A program made the position numbers and the translations under genes. Below, piece after piece: positions 16,946-23,930 of a stretch of DNA of 64,000 nucleotides; within the stretch, counting starts at the first letter, position 1, and the number at the start of each line of letters is the position of its first letter. This DNA is from an uncultured Lachnospiraceae bacterium (GTDB lineage Bacteria; Bacillota; Clostridia; Lachnospirales; Lachnospiraceae): positions 1-64,000 of the forward strand of contig CAJURH010000005.1 of assembly GCA_910588775.1 (NCBI GenBank). The letters are read 5' to 3'. The notes under the pieces were generated by a model. The model saw only the letters and a list, made by a program, of their open reading frames with translations. It was not told the DNA's origin and made no database searches.

Positions 16946-17127
16946 TATTTCCTCCTCCTGACACGCTTGCCGCATCGTCCAGGCAGCGCAAACAGGTTTT
17001 TAAACATGCTCCAGAGCATACCCCCGCAAACCCATTGCCGAGGCAGGTCTGCGGCGGTTTTTCAAAAAAGCGCCCTTTTACATTTACTGGATACGCCCTC
17101 TACTATATCACATAATCAGATGGCAAG
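16946..17127. other. Intergenic stretch with a degenerate repeat fragment
   Basis: 182 bp between the CwlD-like amidase and the GT2 gene. On the minus strand 16996-17010 reads a diverged version of the GAGCGTGTTTGAAAA motif (two mismatches). No gene or convincing promoter was found. Confidence 0.4.
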
Positions 17128-17826
17128 CTAGAGTGTGTTTGCATTTTGAGATAAATATTCCTGAATCCCGTCCCCGATAGCCTTTGAAACCCGCTCTTGA
17201 TACTTCTCATCCTGAAGAAGCTCTGCCTCCTGGGGGTTGGTCATAAATCCGCATTCCACAATATTCAAAACACCGGAGCTTTTCTTCAGCAAATAATACG
17301 TAGTGTTTCCTTTCGACTCGCGCGGACTCTCCACCTGCAATTCTTCGTTCATATGGTCTTGTATGCACTTGGCCAGCTTCTCACCCTCCACCGAATCCGC
17401 ATAATAAAATACCTGGGGACCTTTCACGGAAGCGTCTGGATAGCTGTTCTGGTGGATGCTCACCGTAAGCAGCGGACGCTTTTCCCCAATAAAAGCCACC
17501 CGGTTCTGCATATCCTGCACTTTCTGGTTCTTGGTCCCCGGCTGGTATAAGCCCTTGTCTTCCGTTCTCGTCATCTCCACATAATACCCTGCGTTCTCCA
17601 AGTATTTCTTTAATTTTCCGGCAATCTTTAGATTCAGATCTTTTTCCCGCAGCTCCTTTGTCACCATGCCTGGATCGTCTCCTCCGTGCCCGGCGTCCAC
17701 CACGATCGTTTTTGCCGCCTTCCGGTTCTGGCTGACTACTTGAACCACCTCCCTGGAAAGCATAAACACGCCTGCCAGCAGCAGAATCCCCATGCACATT
17801 TCTAAAGCCCTTCTTGATCTCACCAT
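17128..17826 (-). CDS. cwlD: N-acetylmuramoyl-L-alanine amidase, CwlD-like
   Basis: Zinc amidase (Amidase_3) that cleaves peptide side chains from muramic acid. It has an N-terminal membrane anchor or signal (about 8-23), VDAGHGGDDPG with zinc His47, Glu61, SIHQNS with His125 and the catalytic Glu191 in VECGFMTNPQEAELL. The 232 residues with one anchor match CwlD, which makes muramic-delta-lactam in spore cortex; that role is inferred from size and the spore-gene setting. The ATG at 17826 is chosen with GAAGGG upstream. That site lies in the 3' arm of a long hairpin, so expression may be limited by structure. Confidence 0.85.
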   Translation of the reverse strand: MVRSRRALEMCMGILLLAGVFMLSREVVQVVSQNRKAAKTIVVDAGHGGDDPGMVTKELREKDLNLKIAGKLKKYLENAGYYVEMTRTEDKGLYQPGTKNQKVQDMQNRVAFIGEKRPLLTVSIHQNSYPDASVKGPQVFYYADSVEGEKLAKCIQDHMNEELQVESPRESKGNTTYYLLKKSSGVLNIVECGFMTNPQEAELLQDEKYQERVSKAIGDGIQEYLSQNANTL

Positions 17827-17827
17827 A

Positions 17828-17877
17828 AAAATACCCTTCGCGCATATTCTGTTAAATATATGCTGCAAAGGGTATTT
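17828..17877 (-). terminator. Long hairpin over the amidase ribosome binding site
   Basis: Arms AAATACCCTT.GC.GCATAT (17828-17846) and its complement (17858-17877) form a strong imperfect hairpin. On the minus strand the 3' arm is followed by UAUUUUUAU and then the amidase ATG, so it could be an intrinsic terminator after the coiled-coil gene. The same 3' arm contains the amidase Shine-Dalgarno GAAGGG, so it could also mask translation. Confidence 0.6.
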
Positions 17878-17884
17878 GGAGACC

Positions 17885-18586
17885 TTACCATATAGGATCT
17901 TCTCCTCCGAATATATCTTCCATGTGTTTCACCAATTCCTGATCCGTGGGCACCGTCAACTCCTCCACCGTCTCTTCTTCCGCATCCAGCTGCATCAGCT
18001 TATCTGGAATAGCGTTCAAAATCCGATGCACCTCTTTATAGGATTTCATGAAACTGTTCTGCGCCTGATTGATGCCGTCGATCATCTGATGCATCTCGTC
18101 CTGCGCCGCCAAATAAATCTCCTTCGCCTCCCTCTGGGCATTCTGACAAATGGCTTTCGCCGCCTGCATAGCCGTCTTCCTAAGCTCCGCAGCCTCCTGC
18201 GTCGCCTTTTTTCGGATTATTTCCGATTCTTCCTTAGCCTCTCTCAAAAGGCCCTTTAGCTCTTCTTGCATCTGTTCTCTTATCTCTTCCGCTTCCAGGC
18301 GTATCTCCTTGGCATCCTCCAGAGCTTTCTTACGAATCTCGGCCGCATCCCGCTGCGCCTCTTCCCGGGTGGCTGCCGCCGCTCTCTGGGCCTGCTGGCG
18401 CACATCCCCCGCTTCTCTCTGCGCGCTTAAGAGCATGGAGTCGCATTCCTTGCGGGTTTGTTCCTGTATCTCCATGGGGAGCAACAGGAGTTCTTGTTCT
18501 GTCAGTTTACTCAAAGCATTTTGATCCATCTGCCAACTGGTCCTGTCCTTTGTTTTCTTATAATTCGTTGCCCTATTCCAGCCCAT
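17885..18586 (-). CDS. Long coiled-coil protein of unknown function
   Basis: 233 residues with no recognised catalytic domain. Residues about 45-190 form an almost uninterrupted Ala/Glu/Lys/Arg helix in which units such as AQREAGDVRQQAQRA and EAKEIRLEAEEI recur, suggesting an extended coiled coil like DivIVA, Wag31 or ATP-synthase b subunits. There is no signal peptide or membrane segment. The acidic tail ends KHMEDIFGGEDPIW. The start overlaps the end of the GH18 gene by 14 bp with AGGTG 7 nt upstream; an alternative start is at 18529 (MDQNALS). It may be a cytoskeletal or spore-assembly scaffold (speculative). Confidence 0.7.
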   Translation of the reverse strand: MGWNRATNYKKTKDRTSWQMDQNALSKLTEQELLLLPMEIQEQTRKECDSMLLSAQREAGDVRQQAQRAAAATREEAQRDAAEIRKKALEDAKEIRLEAEEIREQMQEELKGLLREAKEESEIIRKKATQEAAELRKTAMQAAKAICQNAQREAKEIYLAAQDEMHQMIDGINQAQNSFMKSYKEVHRILNAIPDKLMQLDAEEETVEELTVPTDQELVKHMEDIFGGEDPIW

Positions 18587-20273
18587 TGCTCAGCACCTGC
18601 CAAATATTCTTCTGCTCAAAGCCCAATTTCCAGGAAGCCACGCCCGCCAAGCCATATTCTTTCACAAGTCCCATCTTGACTTCCAAGGATTCCGCATCTT
18701 CCATCCATATCTGATAAAACGACTCCCCGTCGTTAAATTCCCCATAATTCTGACATGATTCCTTATCCCAGTATGTTTCAATCTGATTCCGTTTCATAAA
18801 CCTGGCCGCATCGGACATGCCAAGAGCCTCACTGCTTAATACGCCTGCCGTAGTCTTCCATACCCTGGTGTAAAAAGGAACCGCATTGATGACTTTCTGG
18901 GCGGGCGCCACCGCAACCGTATCTTCCACCCCTTGTTTTACCCATGGATAAGAAGCCACAGATCCTGCGCTGGGTGAACCAGCATAATTCTCATCGTAGC
19001 CCATGATGATCACATAGTCCACTATCACCCCTTGCTCACGTCTGTCGTAATGGGCCGTAAACTCCTGGGGAACCGGGTTATCCACAGACAGCACAATCTG
19101 ATGAAGCCTGCAGTAAATAGACAGCTCCCTTAAAAACTGTATAAAATGAGGCCCAGTATCCTCGCTTAACTCCTCCAAATCCACATTGATTCCATCCAGT
19201 CCATACTGCTGCGCCGCCTGCACCAGAAGATGCACCAGCTTTGTCCGGGAAGATGTATGGGACAACACCTCGAAGGTACTGACATTTTCATCAAAATTGC
19301 TCACAAGCCCCCACACTTCCATTCCCATTGCATGGGCTCTCTCCACATACTCAGCGGAAGCCAGGCTGCTGATATCTCCCTGATTGCTGATAAGAGAAAA
19401 CCAAGTGGGAGATATTACATTCACCCCGGACACGTTGGTTGTCAGTAATTCCAGCGAATCGTTGGCATCTATATTGGTCACCTGATGCCAGGTGAGATTA
19501 ATGGGATGGTCTCTGGATATGCTGGTATACTCGGGCGCCTGGAATTGCCGCTCAAAGTTCCGCGTCTGTGGCTCGCCTTTTAATTTACTTGTCTTTATGT
19601 ACCCCACATAGCCGTCTTCTGTGACCACGCACTTCCAGTCATCCAGATCGTCCACCATCCGAAGTTCTTTGCCTTCGGCCACATCGGTCAATATCTCGCT
19701 TTTAATGCCGCCCTGGTAGCGCACCTGTGTGTCCTCTTTCACCTGCACCATGGAGACGTCGGACCACTGGTACTGGACTACAAGCCGGTCTGGCTGCTGC
19801 AACAAGGTATATTCTATATCCGTCATCTGTTTCACAAACGCTATATTCAGATAGGGCGCGCCATCCATCACCTTACAGATAATCCCTTCCGCCCCCCGGC
19901 TCTCCTCACCCACCATATAAGAATTCGCCTCCGGTGTAATGATCATTTTCTCCGTAGGCGTTGTATATAGCAATATATTTTCATTGGAATCCCAATAAAA
20001 CCGCTTATTCAAATAGCCGCTGACCGCTTCAAAAGGAACATAAGCGTTCCCGTCCACCAGCCTTCCCCTCATCTCCAAAACCTCTGTGCCAAAAATCAGC
20101 GGAAGTTCCTGCGCGTCCGCAATGCCATAATAAGTCATTGGGTCCATCCGGTCTTTCGTGGGGGTATACTTCTGTATCACATGCACTGCCACGCCAATCA
20201 CGCTAATCAAAAGTATCAGTAAAATAACTACCATAACCAGGGTAAGCTTCTGTTTTCTCTTTTTATAAAGCAT
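18573..20273 (-). CDS. Membrane-anchored GH18 protein with SH3-like domain (spore-lysin type)
   Basis: 566 residues: membrane anchor (about 10-32), a copper-amine-oxidase-N-like beta domain (about 55-110, DGNAYVPFEAVSGYLNKRFYW), a bacterial SH3-like domain (about 175-235) and a C-terminal GH18 barrel (about 255-560). The GH18 signature reads DGINVDLE at 360-367, keeping the acid Glu367 and Asp365 but with Asn363 in the middle Asp position, as in YaaH/SleL-like spore enzymes. A role on peptidoglycan or spore cortex is inferred. It starts the group with the coiled-coil gene and amidase, with AGGAGG 7 nt before the ATG and an extended -10 promoter. Confidence 0.88.
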   Translation of the reverse strand: MLYKKRKQKLTLVMVVILLILLISVIGVAVHVIQKYTPTKDRMDPMTYYGIADAQELPLIFGTEVLEMRGRLVDGNAYVPFEAVSGYLNKRFYWDSNENILLYTTPTEKMIITPEANSYMVGEESRGAEGIICKVMDGAPYLNIAFVKQMTDIEYTLLQQPDRLVVQYQWSDVSMVQVKEDTQVRYQGGIKSEILTDVAEGKELRMVDDLDDWKCVVTEDGYVGYIKTSKLKGEPQTRNFERQFQAPEYTSISRDHPINLTWHQVTNIDANDSLELLTTNVSGVNVISPTWFSLISNQGDISSLASAEYVERAHAMGMEVWGLVSNFDENVSTFEVLSHTSSRTKLVHLLVQAAQQYGLDGINVDLEELSEDTGPHFIQFLRELSIYCRLHQIVLSVDNPVPQEFTAHYDRREQGVIVDYVIIMGYDENYAGSPSAGSVASYPWVKQGVEDTVAVAPAQKVINAVPFYTRVWKTTAGVLSSEALGMSDAARFMKRNQIETYWDKESCQNYGEFNDGESFYQIWMEDAESLEVKMGLVKEYGLAGVASWKLGFEQKNIWQVLSNGLE

Positions 20274-20295
20274 ACTCTATCCTCCTACGGATTCC

Positions 20296-20304
20296 ATTAT
20301 AGCA
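20296..20304 (-). promoter_or_regulatory. Extended -10 promoter of the GH18 gene
   Basis: The minus strand reads TGCTATAAT (TG-n-TATAAT), about 25 bp before the GH18 ATG. No good -35 is seen, which fits an extended -10 promoter. Confidence 0.5.
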
Positions 20305-20361
20305 CATTTTGGCTTTTCGTCATTAAGAAAATCTATTTTTTCCGACTTTTTTCGATCGCCC

Positions 20362-20440
20362 CCGCGGGCTGGTTATGCATGAGTGGCCGTCAGAAGTTTG
20401 CCGGTTTTCCGATGAATGCCCGCGGAGACGGTTTGAAAAC
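20362..20440. repeat. Inverted repeat with a TTTGAAAAC motif, possible terminator
   Basis: CCGCGGGC (20362-20369) and GCCCGCGG (20418-20425) are inverted 8-mers. They are followed by GGTTTGAAAAC (20430-20440), which resembles the end of the 23.7-kb element. The block sits directly after the stop of the small gene at 20442 and may be its terminator or a decayed repeat copy. Confidence 0.4.
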
Positions 20441-20441
20441 T

Positions 20442-20693
20442 CTAAAACAATCCGTTCATATTTATTTTGTCAAAATCAATTTTCTGAATCTCCCCTTTCT
20501 CATTCTGCACATAATCCCGCATGTACCCGCCTTCTTCTGCAATTAAATGGGCATGGACAATCTCTGACGGATTGCTGGGATATCCCTCCAAATTCAAAGA
20601 TATGCCTTCCTGCCTGTACATTTCCAACTCATGCTGCAAATCATCCGGGTCTACATTTTTCTTTCCCTTTGCAGTCTTTCGTGAAATACCCGT
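20442..20693 (-). CDS. Small conserved-looking protein with ACG in place of a start codon
   Basis: An open frame of 84 codons including stop encodes GISRKTAKGKKNVDPDDLQ, then HELEMYRQEGISLNLEGYPS, then a His/Glu-rich body ending KIDFDKINMNGLF. Composition and lack of stops suggest a real protein; I do not recognise the family. AAGGAG is placed 8 nt before codon ACG at 20691-20693, exactly where an ATG would be expected, and no ATG, GTG or TTG occurs before a TTG at 20639. Either the start has mutated, a near-cognate start is used, or a shorter 65-residue protein starts at the TTG, which lacks a good ribosome binding site. A palindromic repeat ends 34 bp upstream. Confidence 0.5.
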   Translation of the reverse strand, partial: TGISRKTAKGKKNVDPDDLQHELEMYRQEGISLNLEGYPSNPSEIVHAHLIAEEGGYMRDYVQNEKGEIQKIDFDKINMNGLF

Positions 20694-20726
20694 CTTGCCT
20701 TCTCCTTTCTTAAATACTGTTCATTC

Positions 20727-20864
20727 GGTGATTGCGAAACAGTTCTTTCATATTCTGCGTTTGTTCAAAATAGATAAAGCGGATCGCAAAATCGTTTCTA
20801 ATTCGCTCCTTATTTATCTATGTTGCCCTAACTCTGGCTACGAAATGGGCGTTTCACAATGGCC
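20727..20864. repeat. Palindromic repeat, family 1, copy A
   Basis: About 138 bp with terminal inverted ends (GGTGATTGCGAAAC and the complement of GTTTCACAATGGCC, 3 mismatches) and an inner inverted pair around AATAGATAAA and TTTATCTATG. It shares the core TTCGCTCCTTATT.ATCTATG and both ends with copy B at 51.2 kb. It is non-coding and MITE-like in size. It lies 34 bp upstream of the ACG codon of the small gene. Confidence 0.65.
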
Positions 20865-21135
20865 TAATACTGTTCAGAAAACGCCATAAATTTCAGAAAA
20901 GATGACTCGACTCTTAATTAAATAACATTGGAAATTATATGCGGCAGACAGCCGCTGAATTTCAAAGATTAAATAGAATAACAAAAAATGCGCTTGCCAG
21001 GCAGGATTATATGGTCTATAGAAACACATTACCGTTGCACCAGCCATCTTCTCTTTCTTTATTATAACATTGACATTTGTTTTTGCAATAGTTTTTACGA
21101 AAAATTTATATTTATTGACGATATTTCCCAACAAT
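20865..21135. other. Gene-free AT-rich stretch
   Basis: Between copy A and the mecA terminator. Open frames here are AT-rich with no ribosome binding site and no recognisable protein. I see no RNA gene. Confidence 0.5.
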
Positions 21136-21169
21136 AAAAAGAAACCGGTTATGCGCCGGTTTTCTTTTT
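21136..21169 (-). terminator. Intrinsic terminator of mecA
   Basis: AAAAGAAACCGG paired with CCGGTTTTCTTTT around a short loop, with A and T flanks so it could act in both directions. The hairpin begins at the mecA TAA. Confidence 0.8.
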
Positions 21170-21923
21170 ATAAAGTATTCAGTTTTTGCAGCGCTTTGCG
21201 TTCAATAATCACCTGCCCATGTTCCTGCAGATGGGCTTCTCCCGCATGGCTGAAGCTGCGCGCTTTTCCAAACTCTGATAATATATTACACACTTTGTTG
21301 AATTCTTCCGGTGTATAAGAAGATTGATGTACAACCAGCAGATAATCGCCGCCCCGGGATTCCTGGTATAACGTATTGACTCCTGAAAAATAATTATTCA
21401 GACCATGGGCCGCCTTAATTACAGCGTCCAGGTTGGGGAATTGATAAAGACAAATCAAATTCAAAGATGCATCTTCCTGCGGCAAACCGCCTGCGGCTTC
21501 TTCCGGAACCGCTCCCTCGGCTTTTTTGCGCGCCGCCTCTCCTTTGACCTTCGCCTCATAGAGCTTTCTGAAAATATCAATGATGCTGTCCGCGCCATCG
21601 ATCTGCATCTCACTATCGTCGCTGTCTGCAGAAGAGGAAGGGGCGAATTTGGAAAATCTGGTATCCAGCTCCTCGGGATCTTCCACCTTCGTGATAATCA
21701 GGATGATGCTGTCCGAATTGATGGGTATGGCCTCAATCATCAGAGGGATATTATCCGCTTCGAATCCAAACTCATTGTGCGCCTGGCGCATCATATCCCG
21801 AAAAAGACTTTTTGCCTTTTCCGTGCCGTATGCCAGTTCGCTGAGATGAATCTGATGGCTGTCCAAATCTTCTCTAGTCAGGGTGCAGCGTATTTGGTTT
21901 TCATTAATCTTTTCTATCTTCAT
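21168..21923 (-). CDS. mecA: Adaptor protein MecA
   Basis: Adaptor that targets substrates to the ClpC/ClpP protease. The N-terminal domain begins MKIEKINENQIRCTLTREDL and includes FGFEADNIPLMIEAIPINSDSIILIITKVEDPEEL, diagnostic of MecA/YpbH. An acidic Ser/Asp linker (about 100-150) leads to the C-terminal ClpC-binding domain (LNLICLYQFPNLDAVIKAAHGL and onward). 251 residues, normal. The ATG at 21923 replaces an upstream alternative that would add non-family residues. It stands alone, with its own terminator and a structured leader of about 200 nt with two possible promoters. Confidence 0.95.
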   Translation of the reverse strand: MKIEKINENQIRCTLTREDLDSHQIHLSELAYGTEKAKSLFRDMMRQAHNEFGFEADNIPLMIEAIPINSDSIILIITKVEDPEELDTRFSKFAPSSSADSDDSEMQIDGADSIIDIFRKLYEAKVKGEAARKKAEGAVPEEAAGGLPQEDASLNLICLYQFPNLDAVIKAAHGLNNYFSGVNTLYQESRGGDYLLVVHQSSYTPEEFNKVCNILSEFGKARSFSHAGEAHLQEHGQVIIERKALQKLNTL

Positions 21924-22128
21924 ATCATCACATCCTATTCTGGGGAGATATACGAATATCATCTCCTTGGCCTGGTTACATTAAAACTGCATTTAAAGTA
22001 AGCCTTCATGCATCCGCAAGACAGGCGCGTCACCATGGAATAAGCGCTGCGCGAACACATCTGGCATCCCTGCATGCCGCCTATTGGGGGCGGCGGACTT
22101 TTCTAGTGACAAAACACAGAATCTACTA
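21924..22128 (-). ncRNA. Structured mecA leader, four consecutive hairpins (candidate regulatory RNA)
   Basis: Reading 5'-3' on the minus strand there is GCCGCC-CCCAAUA-GGCGGC, then GGCAU-GCAGGG-AUGCC, then a long stem AUGUGUUCGC with GCGGAUGCAU enclosing a CAG.CGC/GCGCCUG inner stem, then GGAGAU.AUA-UUCG-UAU.AUCUCC (about 21942-21966) ahead of the mecA start. The long stem needs three G-U pairs that become mismatches on the plus strand, which favours a mecA-sense RNA. I do not recognise a known riboswitch class. Confidence 0.45.
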
Positions 22129-22135
22129 CTATCAT

Positions 22136-22165
22136 ATTATATAACACTTCATGTAAATATGTAAA
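22136..22165 (-). promoter_or_regulatory. Proximal mecA promoter candidate
   Basis: TTTACA (22160-22165) and TATAAT (22136-22141) are 18 bp apart on the minus strand. The start point would give a leader of about 205 nt. Confidence 0.6.
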
Positions 22166-22222
22166 GGAATTCATGGAACTTTAAAAAAGTAATTATTGCC
22201 GCGCCATCCTGCATCTTTTTCT

Positions 22223-22251
22223 ATTATACACAGGAACACAGAAAAACACAA
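22223..22251 (-). promoter_or_regulatory. Distal mecA promoter candidate
   Basis: TTGTGT (22246-22251) and TATAAT (22223-22228) are 17 bp apart on the minus strand, upstream of the proximal candidate. Confidence 0.55.
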
Positions 22252-22296
22252 TATGGTGGATATAAGTGGATAAACGCCTCATCTTACGAATTTCTG

Positions 22297-22325
22297 TTGA
22301 TTCTGGACGAAAAAGGTATTATAAT
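22297..22325 (+). promoter_or_regulatory. Promoter of the CxxC redox gene
   Basis: TTGATT (22297-22302), a 17-bp spacer and TATAAT (22320-22325), about 53 bp before the ATG at 22378. The boxes occupy the place of a spurious upstream TTG start, supporting the shorter protein. Confidence 0.75.
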
Positions 22326-22377
22326 AGGGACATGCCTAATTTTTGAGATAATTCCAAAGGAAAAAGGAGGAAAAGAA

Positions 22378-22581
22378 ATGACACAGATTTCTAAAGATAT
22401 GAAAATTGGCGAACTGCTTCAGGTGGACCCCAACATTGCCGCTATCCTGATGAGGGCTGGCATGCACTGTATTGGATGCCCCTCTGCCCAGGGAGAATCT
22501 CTGACCGAAGCGGCTATGGTTCACGGAATGGACGCTGACAAGCTTGAGATTCAAATCAACGAATTTTTAGCGGCAAAATAA
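22378..22581 (+). CDS. DUF1858-type redox-disulfide domain protein
   Basis: 67 residues, essentially one DUF1858 domain (ISKDMKIGELLQVDPNIAAILMRAGMHCIGC). The HCIGC motif is the CxxC of hybrid-cluster-protein-associated redox disulfide domains. These are cytoplasmic and thought to take part in thiol or nitrosative-stress redox chemistry (family knowledge, not shown here). AGGAGG lies 8 nt before the ATG at 22378. It is followed 106 bp later by a ferredoxin gene with its own promoter, so the two look like a redox pair. Confidence 0.88.
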   Translation: MTQISKDMKIGELLQVDPNIAAILMRAGMHCIGCPSAQGESLTEAAMVHGMDADKLEIQINEFLAAK

Positions 22582-22628
22582 ACCCAGCCGGGCTCTTAGA
22601 ATAGTTCTCACATTTTTAAAAATTTCAC

Positions 22629-22657
22629 TTGTATTTATTTATGAGATAGTTTAGAAT
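22629..22657 (+). promoter_or_regulatory. Promoter of the ferredoxin gene
   Basis: TTGTAT (22629-22634), 17 bp and TAGAAT (22652-22657), 30 bp before the ATG. Confidence 0.6.
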
Positions 22658-22687
22658 GTGGATATAAACGAAAAGGAGGATAAAAAA

Positions 22688-22858
22688 ATGGCATATGTAA
22701 TTACAGATGAATGTGTATCTTGTGGAACTTGTGAGGAAGAATGTCCTTCTGAAGCTATTTCCCAGGGTGACGACAAATATGTAATTGATGCAGACGCATG
22801 CGTAGACTGCGGAACATGTGTAGAATCATGTCCAAACGACGCAATCGTATCTGAATAA
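22688..22858 (+). CDS. 2[4Fe-4S] ferredoxin
   Basis: 56-residue clostridial-type electron carrier. Two complete cluster motifs are visible, CVSCGTCEEECPSEAI and CVDCGTCVESCPNDAI, each CxxCxxCxxxCP. The acidic composition fits a soluble low-potential ferredoxin that serves pyruvate:ferredoxin oxidoreductase, hydrogenase or similar partners. AGGAGG precedes the ATG at 22688. Two strong hairpins follow, so the transcript is short and monocistronic. Confidence 0.96.
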   Translation: MAYVITDECVSCGTCEEECPSEAISQGDDKYVIDADACVDCGTCVESCPNDAIVSE

Positions 22859-22880
22859 TCATTTAGAGGCGAAAAAGAAC

Positions 22881-22913
22881 GGCAGCTTGGGAGCAGGTTT
22901 TGGACAAGCTGCC
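22881..22913 (+). terminator. First hairpin after the ferredoxin gene
   Basis: Perfect 9-bp inverted repeat GGCAGCTTG / CAAGCTGCC with a 15-nt loop. No U-run follows, so it may be an mRNA-stabilising end rather than the terminator itself. Confidence 0.5.
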
Positions 22914-22923
22914 CAATTACTGT

Positions 22924-22962
22924 AAAGAGGAGATGCGCACTTTCTTGTGTCATCTCCTCTTT
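22924..22962. terminator. Bidirectional hairpin between ferredoxin and MerR-like gene
   Basis: Perfect 12-bp arms AAAGAGGAGATG / CATCTCCTCTTT. The A/T ends give a short U tract on both strands, fitting termination of the two converging transcripts. Confidence 0.7.
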
Positions 22963-22997
22963 CACTATGCGCCGCAGCGCAGACGGAAAATTCTGAC

Positions 22998-23708
22998 TCA
23001 TTTCTTCCTCCGTCTGCCCCGCCGCCTCTTCTTCTTCACTTCTTGAGCCGCAGCCACCTGCTTCATCCCCTGTTGATGAAAACGTATCTTTTCATCCAGC
23101 TTGCGAACCCGCAGCTCCTCCTGATTTTTTTCCTTCACCCCTTGGGCGATTAACTTCTCCAGTATATTTTGGAATTCCGCAATCCGCAAATCGTCTTTCG
23201 GATTCATGCGCAATGGAACTTCGCCTTCCTCTGAAATCTGCGGCGTTTCCATATCCTGGTTTCCTTCGGCTTCCTGTATCTCATCGGTTTCTTGGCCCCC
23301 GACCGCTTCACATATCTCTTCCACTTCCGGAATCTCCGTTACGTCGATTTCCTGGGCCTCTTCTATATCCTGTATTTCTTCGAATTCCTGTATCTCTTTT
23401 GCTTGTTCAAAATCCGCGTCCCATTCCTGCCCGGAATCTTCCAGCAGTCTGGTCTTGCTTCTCGGCGCGCCTGGTCCATACTGATAGATGCGGGGAATAA
23501 ATTCCCGGATTGCATCTAATTTCAGGCCCCTTTTCTTCAGCTCTTTTATATTCAGAAATAACTGAATATCGTATCCGGTGTAGCATCGATATCCCTTCTT
23601 GTCGCGGTTCACGCGGATTTCCAGCGCCTGTTCCCAATAACGCAGAACCGATGCACTCTCACCCACCTCTTTTGCCGCCTGGGATATGGAATAAATCTGC
23701 TTGTCCAT
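22998..23708 (-). CDS. MerR-like DNA-binding protein with acidic repetitive middle
   Basis: 236 residues. Residues 1-70 form a MerR-type winged helix (YSISQAAKEVGESASVLRYWE, with GYRCYTGYDIQLFLNIKELKKRG). There follows an acidic stretch (about 105-170) of near-repeats such as EIQEFEEIQDIEEAQEI, then a helix and a strongly basic tail (KKKRRRGRRRKK). It has no recognised effector-binding domain. Similar proteins in Clostridia are annotated as MerR-family or DUF3967-like; the target is unknown. The ATG at 23708 follows AGGAGG. A promoter at 23.93 kb places a palindromic repeat in its leader. Confidence 0.8.
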   Translation of the reverse strand: MDKQIYSISQAAKEVGESASVLRYWEQALEIRVNRDKKGYRCYTGYDIQLFLNIKELKKRGLKLDAIREFIPRIYQYGPGAPRSKTRLLEDSGQEWDADFEQAKEIQEFEEIQDIEEAQEIDVTEIPEVEEICEAVGGQETDEIQEAEGNQDMETPQISEEGEVPLRMNPKDDLRIAEFQNILEKLIAQGVKEKNQEELRVRKLDEKIRFHQQGMKQVAAAQEVKKKRRRGRRRKK

Positions 23709-23732
23709 ACTACCCCTCCTAATCATGAGCGC

Positions 23733-23917
23733 TCCAGAGCGTGTTTGAAAACTTCTTTATGTCAACTGCACGTCACAACTTATGGAAGATTTGCTCCGAA
23801 ATGAGTGCGGCGTACCCATAGGGCATGATATAGCGGGCTATGCCAAATGAATAAGGGGCAAATATGCCGCAACGTGGAGCTTGCAGGTGGCGTGAATGGG
23901 TTTTCAAACACGCTCCA
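23733..23917. repeat. Palindromic element with 16-bp perfect inverted ends
   Basis: GAGCGTGTTTGAAAAC (23737-23752) is inverted perfectly at 23900-23915, enclosing about 147 bp with no gene. The end motif recurs at 10204-10218 and 43123-43136. The element lies between dnaB and the MerR-like gene, just inside that gene's predicted transcript. It is MITE-like in size, with no transposase in the window. Confidence 0.7.
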
Positions 23918-23930
23918 ACGCCTCTTGTCT

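Noticed and set aside
20874..21134. 86-residue open frame on the minus strand upstream of a small gene
   Set aside because: AT-rich composition, no ribosome binding site and no protein-like conservation.
21924..22128. 6S RNA as an explanation of the mecA leader
   Set aside because: 6S RNA is one long rod with a central bubble; this region folds as several independent hairpins ending next to a start codon.
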